A stretch of 64,000 nt of DNA from Polytrichum commune (Eukaryota; Streptophyta; Polytrichopsida; Polytrichales; Polytrichaceae), in contig OX485809.1 in assembly GCA_950295325.1 (NCBI GenBank), positions 32,862,001 through 32,926,000 of the forward strand. The letters run 5' to 3'. A program made the translations under genes and the position numbers. Below are positions 11,569 through 24,157 of this stretch, one piece after another. The notes under the pieces are model-generated. The model was not told the origin of the DNA and did no database searches. It saw nothing but the letters and a program-made list of their open reading frames with translations. The first letter of the stretch is position 1. Every line of letters begins with the position of its first letter.

Positions 11569-14500
11569 ATGGCTCTGGGACCTGTAAGCCACATCCATAA
11601 TTTCTTCAATAAAATTCCATTCATCTCGTCTTGTCGATTATAGCAGTCAAACAATGGATTACAATGCATGCCAGTAGAAGCTCTGAGTCGCAAGACCAAC
11701 GAAGTGGACAACCTGCGAAATGAGCAGCGATTGGAAGACGTGTAGGTCTTTTTGAAGGCCGGGTCACTTGCTCTTGTGATGATATTGAACTTCAGTCGGG
11801 CGTGTGAAGATGGAAAAGCTTTTTTTAGGTCACCAACGTGTACAAGTTAAGCATGTGTTAAATGGTAACTGCAACCACTTGTCTTAGGTTGCGAAACACG
11901 CAACGAGTGTGAGATGATGGCCAATTCCAAATCGCATACGTAGCTGTTTGCCTCATAATTTTTGGAGCTCATATGAATATCTTATTCATTAACAAAGTGT
12001 AGATTCTCAGTGACATTAAATGGTCATATAAGTTCCCTCAATTATGTTGATTATAGAGTTTAGAATGGTTAACATATTCTGAGCATGGAATCCAATCTCC
12101 TTTAATCACATGATACCTTTTGGTGTTCATTCTGAGATCCGCACCTAACCACACTGCACTCAAATATAGTTGACCAATTAGCAAAAACTGACCATGAAAG
12201 GCCTGCTTACCTTACCCAAACATCCAATTGATGCTTGATAACTCTCAAGTATCCTGGTAGCTTAAGGTATATGGGTGTTGTTTGGTTACTCTTCTTAAGT
12301 GGAAAGTTATATTTTATTGGTGTGTGGTGAGGTAAGGACCAAGGAGCAAACACGATAATGACACATGTTTAGAAGAGATTGGACTACGTCTTCAAATTTT
12401 ATCAACTACTCCATTCTCAATAGTGAATACAATTGGGAGGACTATGTATTCAGTTAAGGAATCAACAAACATGCACTTTTGATAACTATAACTAAATCCG
12501 ATTTCCAATCTGGTTCTATGGTTGATGATTTGCTAATGCAACATGACTTGAAGCCTTAAATCTGATCAATGGAAGATGGAGAACACTAAAAACAAACCAA
12601 ATAACACCCACATACCTTATTGGTGTCACTGGCACTGAATCGCATCATGGTCAGGATTGGTTCAATTGCATTTACCTGCCTTAGTGAAAGGTAAAATATA
12701 CAGTTTTTAGTTACAAGAATATAACATGCTGGAAAATATCAATCTCTCAGGAATTCAAGAATGCTGACATGGGTCCTGCACATGCCCACATTGGTATGCA
12801 ACTATTCGTTGTGGACAGTTTTAAATTCCTGGGAGGAAGTTGGGGATTGTGAACTGTGGATTTGAGCTTGGCACACTTCAATTTCTCACTATGACAGCAA
12901 CCTTTTTGAGGCTACTGGGTCCTTGATCTCCTAAAAATGGTCAGGTAGCAAATAAGTAGAGAAGAATAGGACAAGTTCATATCAAAGAGATGAGTTTTGT
13001 GACTTTTCACTGAGATAATTCATTCAGTGCCCAATGCTGACAATAGTCACTTCCTCTTCTCTATGTCTCTATGGAACAGTTAGATAACCAGGCAAAGGAT
13101 ACAGATAACAGGAATTTTATCAGAGATTTGGTAGTGTTGGGATTCCCAGGACATGTCTAGGCGCTTGCCAGGTTTCTGTCTGCATTTTTTTGATCATGCT
13201 CAAGGCGGTATCTGTGAATAACTGTTCTAGTGGCTCAACTTGATAATTTCAACCCTTTTTTCGTGTGTTTGAAGCCCTACTTGGTTAATACGTGACATTT
13301 TGTGGCATTGCATGAAAACGCATGATTCCAGATGCTGGTGTACTAGAGGTCTGGATTGTAGTTACCCTGAAGCTACAATTCAGTTATGATGTTTAAGTTT
13401 GCAACATAGGTCCTCAGATCACGAGTAATGTTGGACTGGTATAGCCTTTTTTTGATACCAATTGGGTATCTATAATGAGGATTTCACATTTTGATACCAA
13501 TAGGGTATGGGTATTTGAGAGCATATTTGTTTCCAAAACCATTTGGGTCTATATATACAAGGACCTTCACACCTACGTAAAATTGCCCTAGTATCAATAT
13601 GGTTTAGAATGGTCTTGGCCCAAATAAGAACTTTGGGTATATAAAGATTTTCTCACCTTGAAATACCCGCCAAATATCAATATTTGATTGGTGTTACAAT
13701 TTTGAGACCCATGGGTAGGTTCTTTGATACCATTATTGGTGTTGATTATTGATTCCATACATTCACCCATATACCAGTCCAACATTGGTCATGACCTCCC
13801 TTTAATCCTAATAAATCTCGAGACTTTCTATTGTTTGTGCAGGGACAAGTTGGGAATCCCATTTACAGCCCAATAGCAGAGTCTTTGTATCCGATCTTGG
13901 CGGTGCTTCTGCTCACAATTGGACTCATTTTCACTGCTTCATTCTTCATGTAAGATTTAGAATCCTCTTCTATCTGTTGAACAATTTCTTTTCTTTTTTA
14001 ATCTGTTGTGGGTCAAGAGTTGATTGATAAACAGAGTGTCTAGCAATGAGTTTAGTGAAAGAACTGAGTTCTAGTAATGGAAGTCATCTGAGTGTGGATC
14101 CTTGCGAACAGATATGAGGTGACATCAACAAAACTAAGCCGTAGCTTGGCCCGAGAGTTTGCAACAGGAGGAATGGCGTCCTTATTTTTGGTAAGTTGAC
14201 ATTATTTCAACATTAGCAGAGTGGTGATTTTTTATGTTAAAGCAAATGAGCAAATATTTTGGTGTCATCTCTAAAGCACATCAAGCTGCACTTGGTCTTC
14301 ACATTAATGGTTATATCCTATTATTGATGCATGAGACTAGCATACAGTCTCCGATGAAGGCTCTATCTACAAGGTATACATTTATTCGATTTATTGCAGA
14401 GGAAAATCAGAGCGGACTTTCTCTTGTCATCTATTGGGAGGGTGTGAATATGATGTTCTATTATTAGGAATTATATACAGTATCCTAGAAAAGTTTCTAT

Positions 14501-14890
14501 ACAAAGTGTACCTTTATTGGATGTAGGACCAAGTGGAAATCAGAGCGGACCTTCTTGTGTATCAACTTTTTGTGGGTCAACTATTGGTCTCTGATTATAA
14601 ATGAGGTGCTATTATTGGATTTAGAAGAGCACAAAATGTCATTGAATTCTTCTAGTCCAACTCTTGAATCGGTTTAGTAAGTCATGGAGATCACCATTCC
14701 ATTTCATGTTGTATGATACGGAAATAACTGTAGAAGTAATATTACTGGCATTCTAATCTCTAAATTTTTCAGTCATCCAACCTTTAATTTTTATGTCCCC
14801 AAATTTGTTAACCACATTGTGTTGTCTTGGTTGATCATGCAGGGATTTGGGACGCTTTTCCTGCTGCTATGGACGGGAGTGTATGTATGA
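11569..14890 (+). CDS. OST5: OST5/TMEM258-type oligosaccharyltransferase subunit (copy A), four exons
   Basis: Coding exons are 11569-11583, 13843-13949, 14112-14190 and 14843-14890, with GT-AG introns and continuous phase. They give 249 bases and 82 aa. The protein starts MALGP, has a luminal or cytosolic stretch ending YSPIAESLYP, then a first membrane segment (AVLLLTIGLIFTASFFI, residues ~25-41). Next come the family signature YEVTSTK (42-48) and a short loop. A second hydrophobic segment follows, ending GTLFLLLWTGVYV. Human TMEM258 and yeast Ost5 share this two-helix layout, the YEVTSTK block and the WxGxYV end. The family is a small subunit of the ER-membrane oligosaccharyltransferase that N-glycosylates nascent proteins. 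Intron 1 (2259 bases) contains the inverted-repeat element at 13427-13786 and a diverged repeat at 11970-12630. A second copy with identical exon sizes lies at 22245-23880 on the other strand. Confidence 0.93.
11970..12630. repeat. Old dispersed repeat, apparently an inverted pair, in OST5 intron 1
   Basis: The left part (about 11970-12170) resembles 40250-40450 in the same orientation ('catatgaatat', 'ttatgttgatta', 'aatccaatctc', 'acctaaccaca'). The right part (about 12290-12630) resembles 52440-52770 in the same orientation ('tgtgtggt', 'agagattgg', 'aatcaacaaacatg', 'aataacacccacata'). The two parts appear to be each other's reverse complement at low identity, so the unit looks like a decayed foldback element. 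Confidence 0.5.
13427..13786. mobile_element. Small inverted-repeat element (MITE) in OST5 intron 1
   Basis: The ends match as inverted repeats: AATGTTGGACTGGTATA at 13427-13443 and its reverse complement at 13770-13786. The interior has repeated 'tgataccaat(t/a)gggtat' motifs and no coding frame. I could not find a convincing target duplication. A diverged relative lies at 3236-3800. Confidence 0.7.
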
Positions 14891-17800
14891 GCCTCAATAT
14901 TTAGCTTTCTGGCTAAACAGATCCGAAGGCATACTCTTAATACAGAAAGGAACAACCTCTTCCATGAGAAACTTCCATGGCCATCAAATTTTTTAAATGA
15001 GATTGTAAGGTGACTTTGTAGGTGATAACTTAGTATGTAAGTTATCTGACACTCAGTACATTATATTCGTATACTACCCAGAATTTAATTGAAGACCATT
15101 GAAATGCCTGAACATTGCTGAATGAGGTGTTATCAGCTACCATCAGCTTTCTTCCTTTCGTCTGTTTTGTAAAAGTGCATGTGTTTGAGGCTGTTCAGTC
15201 TTCAAACCTCATGTTGCAATCCATAAAATGGTTTCAAAATGCCAAACATTGTGTCTGTATGGGGTTCTTTTTCCTGACAAAAATAGAGGAGGTTCAGCTG
15301 TGCTTCCCAGACCTTCCTGCTGTTCATGTTTCTTGATTGGAATTAGACAAGGACAGAATCTAAAATATTTTTGTTGAAAGTGGTGGCAGTTGATGGCTTT
15401 ATAGGTTGACATGTTTGAGATTAGAAGATTGAGAGAGATGACACTGTCTCAAAGTTGTTCAAACAGTGAGGTTCTGGAAGTCATGTGTTTAACATGTACA
15501 TGTAAGCGTTAGCTCAGACAGATGGCGCCTGGGCTTGGGACAGACAATTCCAACACCAAATGACCTATTAGTATTGAGAAGCACACAATCCCACAGAAAC
15601 GGAGATATGAAGGATATGGCGTCTAAGGATCTTGCAGGATCTCAAATAGGCAGATCAGTAGCAAGAGATGAGTAAAGATACACTGTTTCCATGTAAAACT
15701 GAATCCTCCTTTCATTTTGGTCAATTTGCAACGTACACAAATGTCTCTCATCAGTCATGAATCCCTCCAGATCCTATCAAGAGGTGACTATACTGTCATG
15801 TAGGGCTAAATCTCACGACTGGAAGCTGGACCAACCAAAAGATGAGCATGTTTCAGGAGTTATGATGTGTAGTGGGGTTATCAACTGAGCATGCATCCCG
15901 AGGTTATCAAATATTCTGTCTTTTCTCCACTCTGCTTGATGAAGCATGATCATTTCAGGAATCCAATGTTTGTATAAAACATGCCTACCCAAGTATTAAC
16001 TCTATCATTGTTATTATGGGGACTAGATGTTTTGTGCTGAAATCCAGCCTTCACAGCTCAATGTTGAATAGACTGACCTACCTAGATTAGGTAGTCCCCC
16101 AACAGACTGCTACTAAACCAAACCTAAACCACAACAGACTGCAGATGCAGTTAAATGATTTGGAGCGATGGGAGGTGGATGAATGAAAAGGAGAAAGAGT
16201 AGTGTTCTCAACTTGATTTGTGAGATTGAATTTGCAATGACCAAGGTGAGCAAATTCTATCTTCAGACTCTGGTTACACAATTTCTTCAAAATGTAAGAA
16301 ATATCAACCTGTTTCTCTTTGACTCATATCAGTGGAAGCAGTACCAAGTTTCCATAAGGTAAGGGGCACGGTTTTTGTGGGTAGCATACTCTGAAAATCC
16401 ACTCATAGGACAGCCAAGTTTGTGGGGTCCAATCTCAGCACTGTGTAACAAAATTGAGGTAAGGCAGCCTAGAACTCAAAATTTTCACACTTCCCGAGAT
16501 TACAGCATGGCAGCAGAGTTTCATCTTAACACTGACTTCTTGGCAGATAATAAAGTAAACCAAGCAGGAAATACTGGAGCAATTTGACAAGCTGAACCAA
16601 CTACTAAGCATTCCATCATGACTCACAAAATCGGCAATGTGCTACTGCTAATCCGAGTTTCAGAGGCAGTGTAGAACAATACTGATTGATCCACTGTGTT
16701 GTGATATTGCGTAGACACACATCATGAGCATTTGAGGGTGCAAAATCCACAAACATCTATATGTACGAAGGCAAGTGATTGCAATGCAACAACAAACTTG
16801 ATCTATTGGAAGGCAACAAATCACGGCTGCCCTGTGTAAACATGTAATGTAAGGATTACAGTTATGAGGAACTGCCTCGGTCATGACAGGAGGGGTAAAA
16901 AGGGGGCACAGTTAGCAAGCACGGTTGCAACCGCAGGAATGGTGATGATAGCTTCGAAGCCAGTTTCTGTAACTGTCCTATTCTCACTTTCTTGTACCCT
17001 AACTGGTTGCACCGCCAGTTGGAATATCTGCGGTTAGTGATCCATGTGGGTTAGTAAGTAGGCTATCTATCAATCTATCTATCTATCTCTACGTCGAGCT
17101 CATTCATCGTTCCAGATATAGGTACAAGTAAGAAAAGAATTCACAAAAGGACTCAACTTTGAAGGTTCAGTTTAGGTTCAATTTCTAGGTCAACTGAACC
17201 AATACTCGGCCACTGAAGTCAGGCCCTGCTGAATTTCAATGTTTCCTTGGTCTGGATCACGATACGGTAATGGTGCTGCCGATGTAGTAAAGGCGCCCAT
17301 AAGCTCTACCCTCTGTGTATGTAAGTGAAGGAATGGGTAACGAAGGAAAGATCAGAACAGTTGGCCTCAACCACAAAGACAAACACAGGAGGTGCATGTA
17401 ATTAGGAGCGATTCACAGCACATGTTACAACATCATCTTTGGAATTGCATGGAATGAAATGTTACAACACCCCAGATCCTCTCGTGTCACAGGTTCTGTA
17501 GGTTCGGGACTCAATATTGGTCTCCTGGTGACTTCCCTTTGCGAATTTGCAGATTTGACATGTCTAATACGAGCACAGTAGGTAGTCAGAGGTTTCCAAT
17601 AGTTCAGCTGGCTCACCCGAGGTTAGGAGCGGCCGGTCTGGGGCAAATAACTTAATTACGGCCCGGGAGCAACTGCAACTGAGGAATGAGAATAAGGAGG
17701 AGGACTCAAACTCAAATTCATCCGTAAATCTGAGGTGGAATGGATTTCTGCCCAGATGGACGAGCTGGATGGTGGTAGGTGCATGTGGCACCCTGAGAGG

Positions 17801-19277
17801 AAGGTTGGCAGTTGCAAAATGTTGTCTTCATGGTGCGCTCCTTCATGGGCGTAGTAGCTCCTTTATCTTCGGAGGTTAAGTGCCCGTTCAGGATGCGGAA
17901 GGGAGAAGAGTCGCACCCCCAGACTCTTCCGAATATTTTGGGCAGCTGCTGCACAGGTTGTAACCAGCCTTGTTAGCCTTCGCCTTTGGTTCGCAGCTGT
18001 GGTTGCCCTTGTGCAATCGGAGTTGGGGGGCGGGAGGGGGGGGGGGGGGTTGTCTCCGATGTCACCTTGATTTCGGGAACAGCACAACAAAGCTTTGAAA
18101 TGCACAACAGCTGCACAGGAAACAAAACCAGACCTTTGGGATGTGGTGGCAGAGTAAATAAGCACTCTCAACAAGCATTAAAGGACTACGACAGAGAAGA
18201 GAAGAGAAGAGAAGAGGTGGGAGACTCTGTAGGTGGCCGGAGGTCTCCTCTCTTCCTGGACCCCGGAGTTATACTTTGCTCATAAATGTTTTGCACTGTA
18301 TCTTTAGGACAGAGAGCAGTTGAGAAATGTTGGCAGCTAAAATATTGAGACAAAACACTAACCACCACTCAGGATGCCTGTATTCCTCTCTCCGAAGTCT
18401 TACCCATATGATTCCCTTGGAGTGGGAAACCTCAAGAGAGCAAACGAGGTTGACATGTTGTAATGGTTAAATAGCATAGGTGTGTTGTGGTGCTTGTGCT
18501 GTTGGAAGACACAGCTGGGGTTTTTTTGATGTTTTATGTGCTTGGAAAAGGAACATACAGTATTTGCTAACTCCTCTATGGATGATGGCTTCACTTCCTT
18601 CTCCTTTTGCCAAGTCCGGTTTGCCTTACATATATGAACATAAGAGATATGCCAGACCTAAAAGGAGGACAGCAATCTGCGAGGCTCTAACTAGGAGGAG
18701 ATCATCACCCTCCAGACTACAACCCATTTAAAGTAGCAGGTCCAGCTTCATACGAGAGATGTACCACTCTTGATATAAACTGAAGAACATATATAATTTC
18801 TCAAATTCCAGGAGACGTTGCAGAGGAAGAAGACTTGTAAGTGGCTTGGCCCAGCTCACGAAGCTTTGGAGGAAACCCTTCGTGTACTTAAAAGGCTGGT
18901 CCACCCTTCGTAGATCTGCTGCAGAGACCTGGACAGTAAGAGTCAGGGGTTTACATCATCAGGCCACCAACCGATTGGTCGACTACTATGTCCATATTTA
19001 CAATGTAAAAATACAAGAAACAGATGCTAAACAACATAATCTCCCAAGGTTGTCATTAAGAAACGGAAGAAGAAGGTCACTGAGCCAGACAGAAACCAGG
19101 AGCAGGAATTAATCTGTAAAGAGGCAACCGAAGCTTAAAGGAGCTCCAGCCTTGTGGGATTTCAGCTCCTGTTAATGCAACAAACCTTTCAAATCAGGAG
19201 CTACAAATCCAGGACTGCGGAGATAATATCAGACTAACTGAAAACCTGAGAAGAGAAGTAGCAACAAACCTGAAGCA
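14891..19277. other. Intergenic stretch / probable 5' leader region of the 556-aa gene
   Basis: No gene is supported in these 4.4 kb, although base composition is more even than in the repeat-rich flanks. Sequence to roughly 15.1 kb is probably the 3' untranslated end of OST5 copy A. A (CTAT)n run lies at about 17063-17089 and a G-rich run at about 18027-18050. Short frames near 17.4-19.1 kb are unrelated to anything I know and may be chance frames in a long leader of the gene that starts at 19278. Confidence 0.5.
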
Positions 19278-20948
19278 ATGGTGGCAGTGTGCGACTCTGG
19301 AGGCGGGGGAGGAAAGAGCTCGATGTACAGACTGGTATCTTCAGTGGCATCGGAGGCCATGGGCATAGGGAAAAGCTCAGATGTTCTCACTGTTTTGGGA
19401 GGGAAAGCATCATGTCGGAGGAAGTTTGTGTTGAATGTCCACCTCCTGGATGAGCAAGGCAGCTTGGTGTCCCGGGACATGCCCATAGTGGCATCGGTAG
19501 CATATGCACATGACCATAGCCCTGTGGTGCGAGATGAGAAGCCATTCCTGGCCGAGCCACCATTGTTCACAACATTCAACGGTGTGGAGTTTCCTGCACA
19601 GGATCGGCCAACTCGTATGGTCTCTGGGCGTGCTTCCTTCAAACTGGCCATCTCTCTTCTGTCCTCCAAGTGTGATAACCGCTTGTTTTGCATCTGCTTC
19701 AGCCCACAAGTACCCCCGGAGTCCAACTCTATCTGCCAGCCTTGTTACTCAAAACCCATTCGAAGCATCTCACGGAAGAGGACGCAGGGGACATCTTCTG
19801 CTTCGGTGGGGCCTGCGTCATTGCAAGTCATCAACAATAATAGGGAAGGGACATCAGCTGGATTGGCACCATCCTCTCCCATGCTCCGAAGCCTGGGAAA
19901 TTTTGAGAGCCAGCCTCCCAAATCCACTTCTCCTGCCTCCAGCAGTGACAATGAGGCAGCTACCACGCCAGGAAGAATGCAACAAGTGCAAAACTCTTCC
20001 CGCTCAAGCTCCGTCACCAGCATGCACTACCTGTCACCGAAAGGCCAGGGACAAAACCAAGGACCTCCTGATGGACAAGGATCTCCAAATTTGCTTCTGT
20101 ATCAAAACTCCCTAAATCATGGCATAGCCTTGAACAGCCTTAAGAGTCATAAGACAACAACCACAACCAACATGGAAAGGTTTGCAGGTGAAAACGATGA
20201 GCACGGCGGGAATGGCAGAGTGTCACTAAACTCGTGCACACAAATGTGTTCGTTGCAGCAATCGAACCTGGGCAAAACTCCAGGCTTTGACAGAAGCACA
20301 CTGTCGTTGAGGCTGTCTCCTGAATCAGGGAGTCCAACTTCTGGTGCTTTGACGTCGGAGAGCTGTATAGATAACAACAAGGATCCGAGTTCCCGGACGC
20401 AAGCTTCTCCCTTGGATGTCAGCACTCCCATGAACAACATTCCCTCTCCTCCAATCAACCGGCCATTTCGTCCCTACGCAAGTGTGGGTGCTTGTAAACT
20501 ACCCATGACGGATTTCCAACTGGGTGTCAACAGCAGCAGTCTTCCTTTTAAGAGGCATCTGCAGGTGTGCAACAACAATGATTCAGGTCAAAATTCATTC
20601 CACACGGCGCTGTTGGAGAGAGTGCAGCAGTTGAGGTCAACATCCCCTGCAGAGACGAAGCAGAAAATTGAACAAATGCTACAGGGCTACTCCATGGGAG
20701 GCTCCTGCAGCGAAATTGATCCAAAGTTCAATAATGGTGGTCCTACGGAGCTCAGTTTAGAAGACGAGGAGAAGTCTCTGCAATACATTGAGATAAGCTT
20801 GCAAGAGGTGAGCCGTGAAGTTCAGAGAAGGAGAGAAGAGCTTCGTATGAAACGAAGGCGGCTAATGGAAGACGAAGCTCGGATGCACAGCATCATCTTC
20901 CAATCTTCGTCGTGGATTGAAAGTCTGAGTAGAGGGTTCAGCCTCTAA
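19278..20948 (+). CDS. Unrecognised 556-aa protein with compact N-terminal domain and C-terminal coiled coil
   Basis: This is a single uninterrupted frame of 556 codons. The chosen ATG follows a purine-rich context (aagcaATGG). Residues 7-12 are Gly-rich. Residues ~45-170 look like one folded domain: alternating hydrophobic strands (RKFVLNVHLLDEQG, PIVASVAYAHD), an ASFKLAIS segment, KCDNRLFCICF (131-141) and then PIRSISRKR (160-168), a basic stretch that could be a nuclear signal. Residues ~170-440 are rich in Ser, Pro, Asn and Gln and are probably disordered. Residues ~490-545 are highly charged (REVQRRREELRMKRRRLMED) and should form a coiled coil. I do not recognise the family. The layout would suit a plant regulatory or scaffold protein, but that is inference. 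It lies between the two OST5 copies with no evident functional link. Confidence 0.8.
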   Translation: MVAVCDSGGGGGKSSMYRLVSSVASEAMGIGKSSDVLTVLGGKASCRRKFVLNVHLLDEQGSLVSRDMPIVASVAYAHDHSPVVRDEKPFLAEPPLFTTFNGVEFPAQDRPTRMVSGRASFKLAISLLSSKCDNRLFCICFSPQVPPESNSICQPCYSKPIRSISRKRTQGTSSASVGPASLQVINNNREGTSAGLAPSSPMLRSLGNFESQPPKSTSPASSSDNEAATTPGRMQQVQNSSRSSSVTSMHYLSPKGQGQNQGPPDGQGSPNLLLYQNSLNHGIALNSLKSHKTTTTTNMERFAGENDEHGGNGRVSLNSCTQMCSLQQSNLGKTPGFDRSTLSLRLSPESGSPTSGALTSESCIDNNKDPSSRTQASPLDVSTPMNNIPSPPINRPFRPYASVGACKLPMTDFQLGVNSSSLPFKRHLQVCNNNDSGQNSFHTALLERVQQLRSTSPAETKQKIEQMLQGYSMGGSCSEIDPKFNNGGPTELSLEDEEKSLQYIEISLQEVSREVQRRREELRMKRRRLMEDEARMHSIIFQSSSWIESLSRGFSL

Positions 20949-22244
20949 TCCTGAACCCTGCAGCAGCCTTTGTATGATAATATACTTCTGAAAGCAGCGA
21001 GCTAATTACCAGAGTGGGGAAAACTCCAGTTATGGCGCAGTTTTGTATGTACTATCCAAGAGCATGTGTTCCTTTCGGAATACCTCAAGCAGGTGTGAGG
21101 CATGGATGAAGAAAAATTGACTAAAGAATGTGATCAACGGCTCAAGGATCACTGAGATGCAGGAATGAAATACAACACAGGGAAACCGAGTCGAGCATAG
21201 CATAATCTTTGTCTGAATAGCATAGCAGGTAGTTTAGGAACATCAGAAAACTTACAAGAAATAACGCATTTAAGGTCTCAAGGTGACCTCGATGATGAAT
21301 GCCAGTCAGGTCCTCATTATTTAAGCGAGAATGAAATAAGGTCTGAATCATAGATTTCACTCACATCACATTGATGTTTTATATAGCACAATAAGGTAGC
21401 GCACACTACCATTCAAAGGAAGCAGCAGATGAACATCATCACGGGCTAAGAAGAGTAGTCGGGAAAGCCCAAGTCGTGCTCCAAATTCCTGACATGGTAT
21501 AGTCAAAAAAGAAGAGAAATTGACAAAAATCTGAAGGGCTTCTGTCATTGATAGTGGATAGCTGTTACAACTTTGCACAGATATCTCCTCGCCATCCAGG
21601 GCTGTGATGGACTCTTAGCTAGAGAGGAGAGGTTGGCAGGCATATCCAATGTATTCTGAAATTTATACACAAAATAGCAGGGAACAGAAAACAATTGAGA
21701 ATACAGTGAAGGTTCAGAAACCTTGCAATTTAGCCAGATGCTTGTATACATACCCCACCTTGCAGTCTATGCTGTTCCGAGGACATGAAGCACAACATAT
21801 ACAAGCTTCTATGCGGCCAAATTTTACTTTGCCCATTCAAATTCAACATTTTACAGCTGTGAAATCAACTCACATTTAAAAGCACATCAATGTGTACCCA
21901 TTTGAATCACACCTTTAAACTAGCCATGCCAACATAACTGTTATTCAATTTTCTCCACCAGATAGAGTATCAGAGGAAGGCATCTCAAGCTTGATTGGTG
22001 CCTGAAAGTCTGAAGACAGTTACAGCCTGATGAACTCAATTATCACATCATAACATATCATATTTGCATACTCCTCATGTGAATCCTAAGTAACACAATG
22101 AGTTGTGTTGATTAATGTCTCATACATGCAATATTCTGAGTAAGTGGTCATTACAGCTCATGATTTCCACACAAGCAACCCCTGCCTTTTTATATTAATA
22201 CTATGCCTACATTCCTAAAACTACCATATATGTATTCAAGTATG
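20949..22244. other. Short intergenic stretch between convergent genes
   Basis: No gene seen. It should hold the 3' untranslated ends of the 556-aa gene (from the left) and of OST5 copy B (from the right). Small frames here have no recognisable motifs. Confidence 0.6.
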
Positions 22245-23880
22245 TCATACATATACTCCTGTCCATAACAGCAGATAGAGCGTCCCAAACCCCTGCAACA
22301 ACACCAGATGCATAAAGAAATGTGAGAAGTGGTTTACGCACTGCATCTGTTAGGAAAGACATTTTTGCAAGTCATACAGATCTCTACCAAGATGTTTTTC
22401 TTGCTTCTTCTCAAGGGTTCCGATCAAGGATAAACTACAGGCGTTCAGGTTATGTGTTTTGCATGACTCCTGTCTGTAGTGCTAATACTTGGTTTCATTC
22501 TGTTCAGCAGAAGCTAGACCAATACAATTGGAAATGTGGTCCAGGTAGTGCATGCTCATTGTTTTCGGAATGTAAATTCTTTGATGCTTTAAAATTGAAG
22601 AATCAAAAAAGATCAAGGTAATCTCAAGTAACCTGCAACAGGCATGCAAATGATTATTTCCCAAACTCCTTTAAGTTGCAGTGAAAACTGGCCATCATAT
22701 AATGGAGAAGTATACTTAGCAGATTTACTCTTGAACTAACAGTGTACAGATGGAACTTACCAGAAAGAGGGATGCACCTCCTCCTGTTGCAAACTCTCGA
22801 ACCAGGCTGCGGCTGAACTTGGTTGAGGTCACTTCATAGCTGTTCACAAAAACCCACATTGCTAAGATTCTTATGTTGCAGACGTTGAAACATAAAATGA
22901 GGGAATTGCAAAAGCAACAAACAATCAACCTTGCGGGTGTTGTAACCTTACATGAAAAATGAAGCAGTGAGAACAAGACCAATGAAGAGGAGTAGCACAG
23001 CTAACAGCGGATACAAAGAGCCAGATATCGGGCTGTATAAGGGAACACCCGCCTCTCCCTGCATACCCACCAAAATAGTTCAAGGAATGACATGCCAAGA
23101 ATTACAACAACCTCAAATCTTTGCAATCTGATTGAGTTCGTACTGTACGTGGCAATAGGCCAATGACTGAACCCAATCCCTCAACCCGTACAAGTCTGTT
23201 AAACTTGATTATAAATTGAGGCAAAGCATACAATGTATGTGAATTGAAGTTGTAAAGAACTCAGATTTCAGATGATACAGATTGTGTCCAAGGTTTGTAG
23301 TCCAGACTGCTGAAACTAGGCTCACATTGTTGTCTACATGAACAAGCTTGCGCCTCAATAAAATATGCAAATGACTGATGAAGGTTAGAAACTGAGTCAA
23401 CTAAATCAATGCCTTCGAATTTTGTGATGTGGCATATTCAGGTTGGAATGTAATAAAAACTACAAATGTAGATATTGTAGAAATTTGAGAGCCCACATCC
23501 AATTATGATCAGACCCAATACTAAATTTGCAATCCAAGATCCTCGACAGGGCAACAATGCGCTTCAAAGACCTACAGAAAGCGAAAAAACTGTTCTTTTT
23601 GCAGGCAGCTGTTCCAGCACAACGAAGGATCAGTCCGGCAATCGGACCTTGATTGGAAATAACCAAAGATGATATGGATCGGCAGCTCGAAGAAACCCTC
23701 AATCACTAGATAGAAACCCTAACCCAGAACTCAAAACGTTGTGAACCACCTCCGCCAAACATACTGCATTGTTTCAAGCGAGACAAAGATTTATAAAAGA
23801 AGCCTGGGGTGGAAAATGCTAATGCAATGTAATGCATGATGTGAAGAGGGTTTTAAGGGGCGTACCGATCCTAGAGCCAT
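22245..23880 (-). CDS. OST5: OST5/TMEM258-type oligosaccharyltransferase subunit (copy B), four exons
   Basis: On the minus strand the coding exons are 23880-23866, 23058-22952, 22839-22761 and 22292-22245. Introns are GT-AG and exon sizes (15, 107, 79, 48) equal those of copy A. The 82-aa product starts MALGS and carries YSPISGSLYP, a first membrane helix, YEVTSTKFSRSLVREFATGG and a second helix ending GTLYLLLWTGVYV. Most differences from copy A are in the N-terminal 35 residues; the second half is almost identical. Expected role: ER-membrane subunit of the N-glycosylation oligosaccharyltransferase. Upstream of the ATG (23881-23960) the coding strand is CT-rich, which suits a plant leader. 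Introns (807, 112, 468 bases) are shorter than in copy A. Both copies look functional. Confidence 0.93.
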
Positions 23881-24157
23881 GGCTGCTGGAGGAGCAGATC
23901 GAAGGAGGAGCAGCGACAATGAAAACAGAGAGAGAAGCGAAGAAGAAGCTCCTCAGCCCAGTGTTGACCTGCGTGGTCTCCTGTCGACTTGACGGGCTGT
24001 GACGGGGCCGCTCTTGGATGAGAACCGCGGAATGTGGATGAACGTATTCATCACATCTTATAGTTTCACGCACCAAAGCTCTAAGTACAGTGGCAGTCTT
24101 AATAATGTTAGGGTTCATCGCCTTCTATCTATGACCAGATTCTGACACTCCACGAAT

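Noticed and set aside
18846-19112. 88-codon frame just upstream of the 556-aa gene
   Set aside because: Basic, low-information peptide with no motif; the stop separates it from the next frame and no splice join was convincing. Probably chance sequence in a leader.
19504-20115. 203-codon frame overlapping the 556-aa gene
   Set aside because: Alternative-frame shadow of the long gene; composition is random.
22322-22621. 99-codon plus-strand frame inside intron 3 of OST5 copy B
   Set aside because: No motif or neighbouring exon; it lies antisense in an intron.
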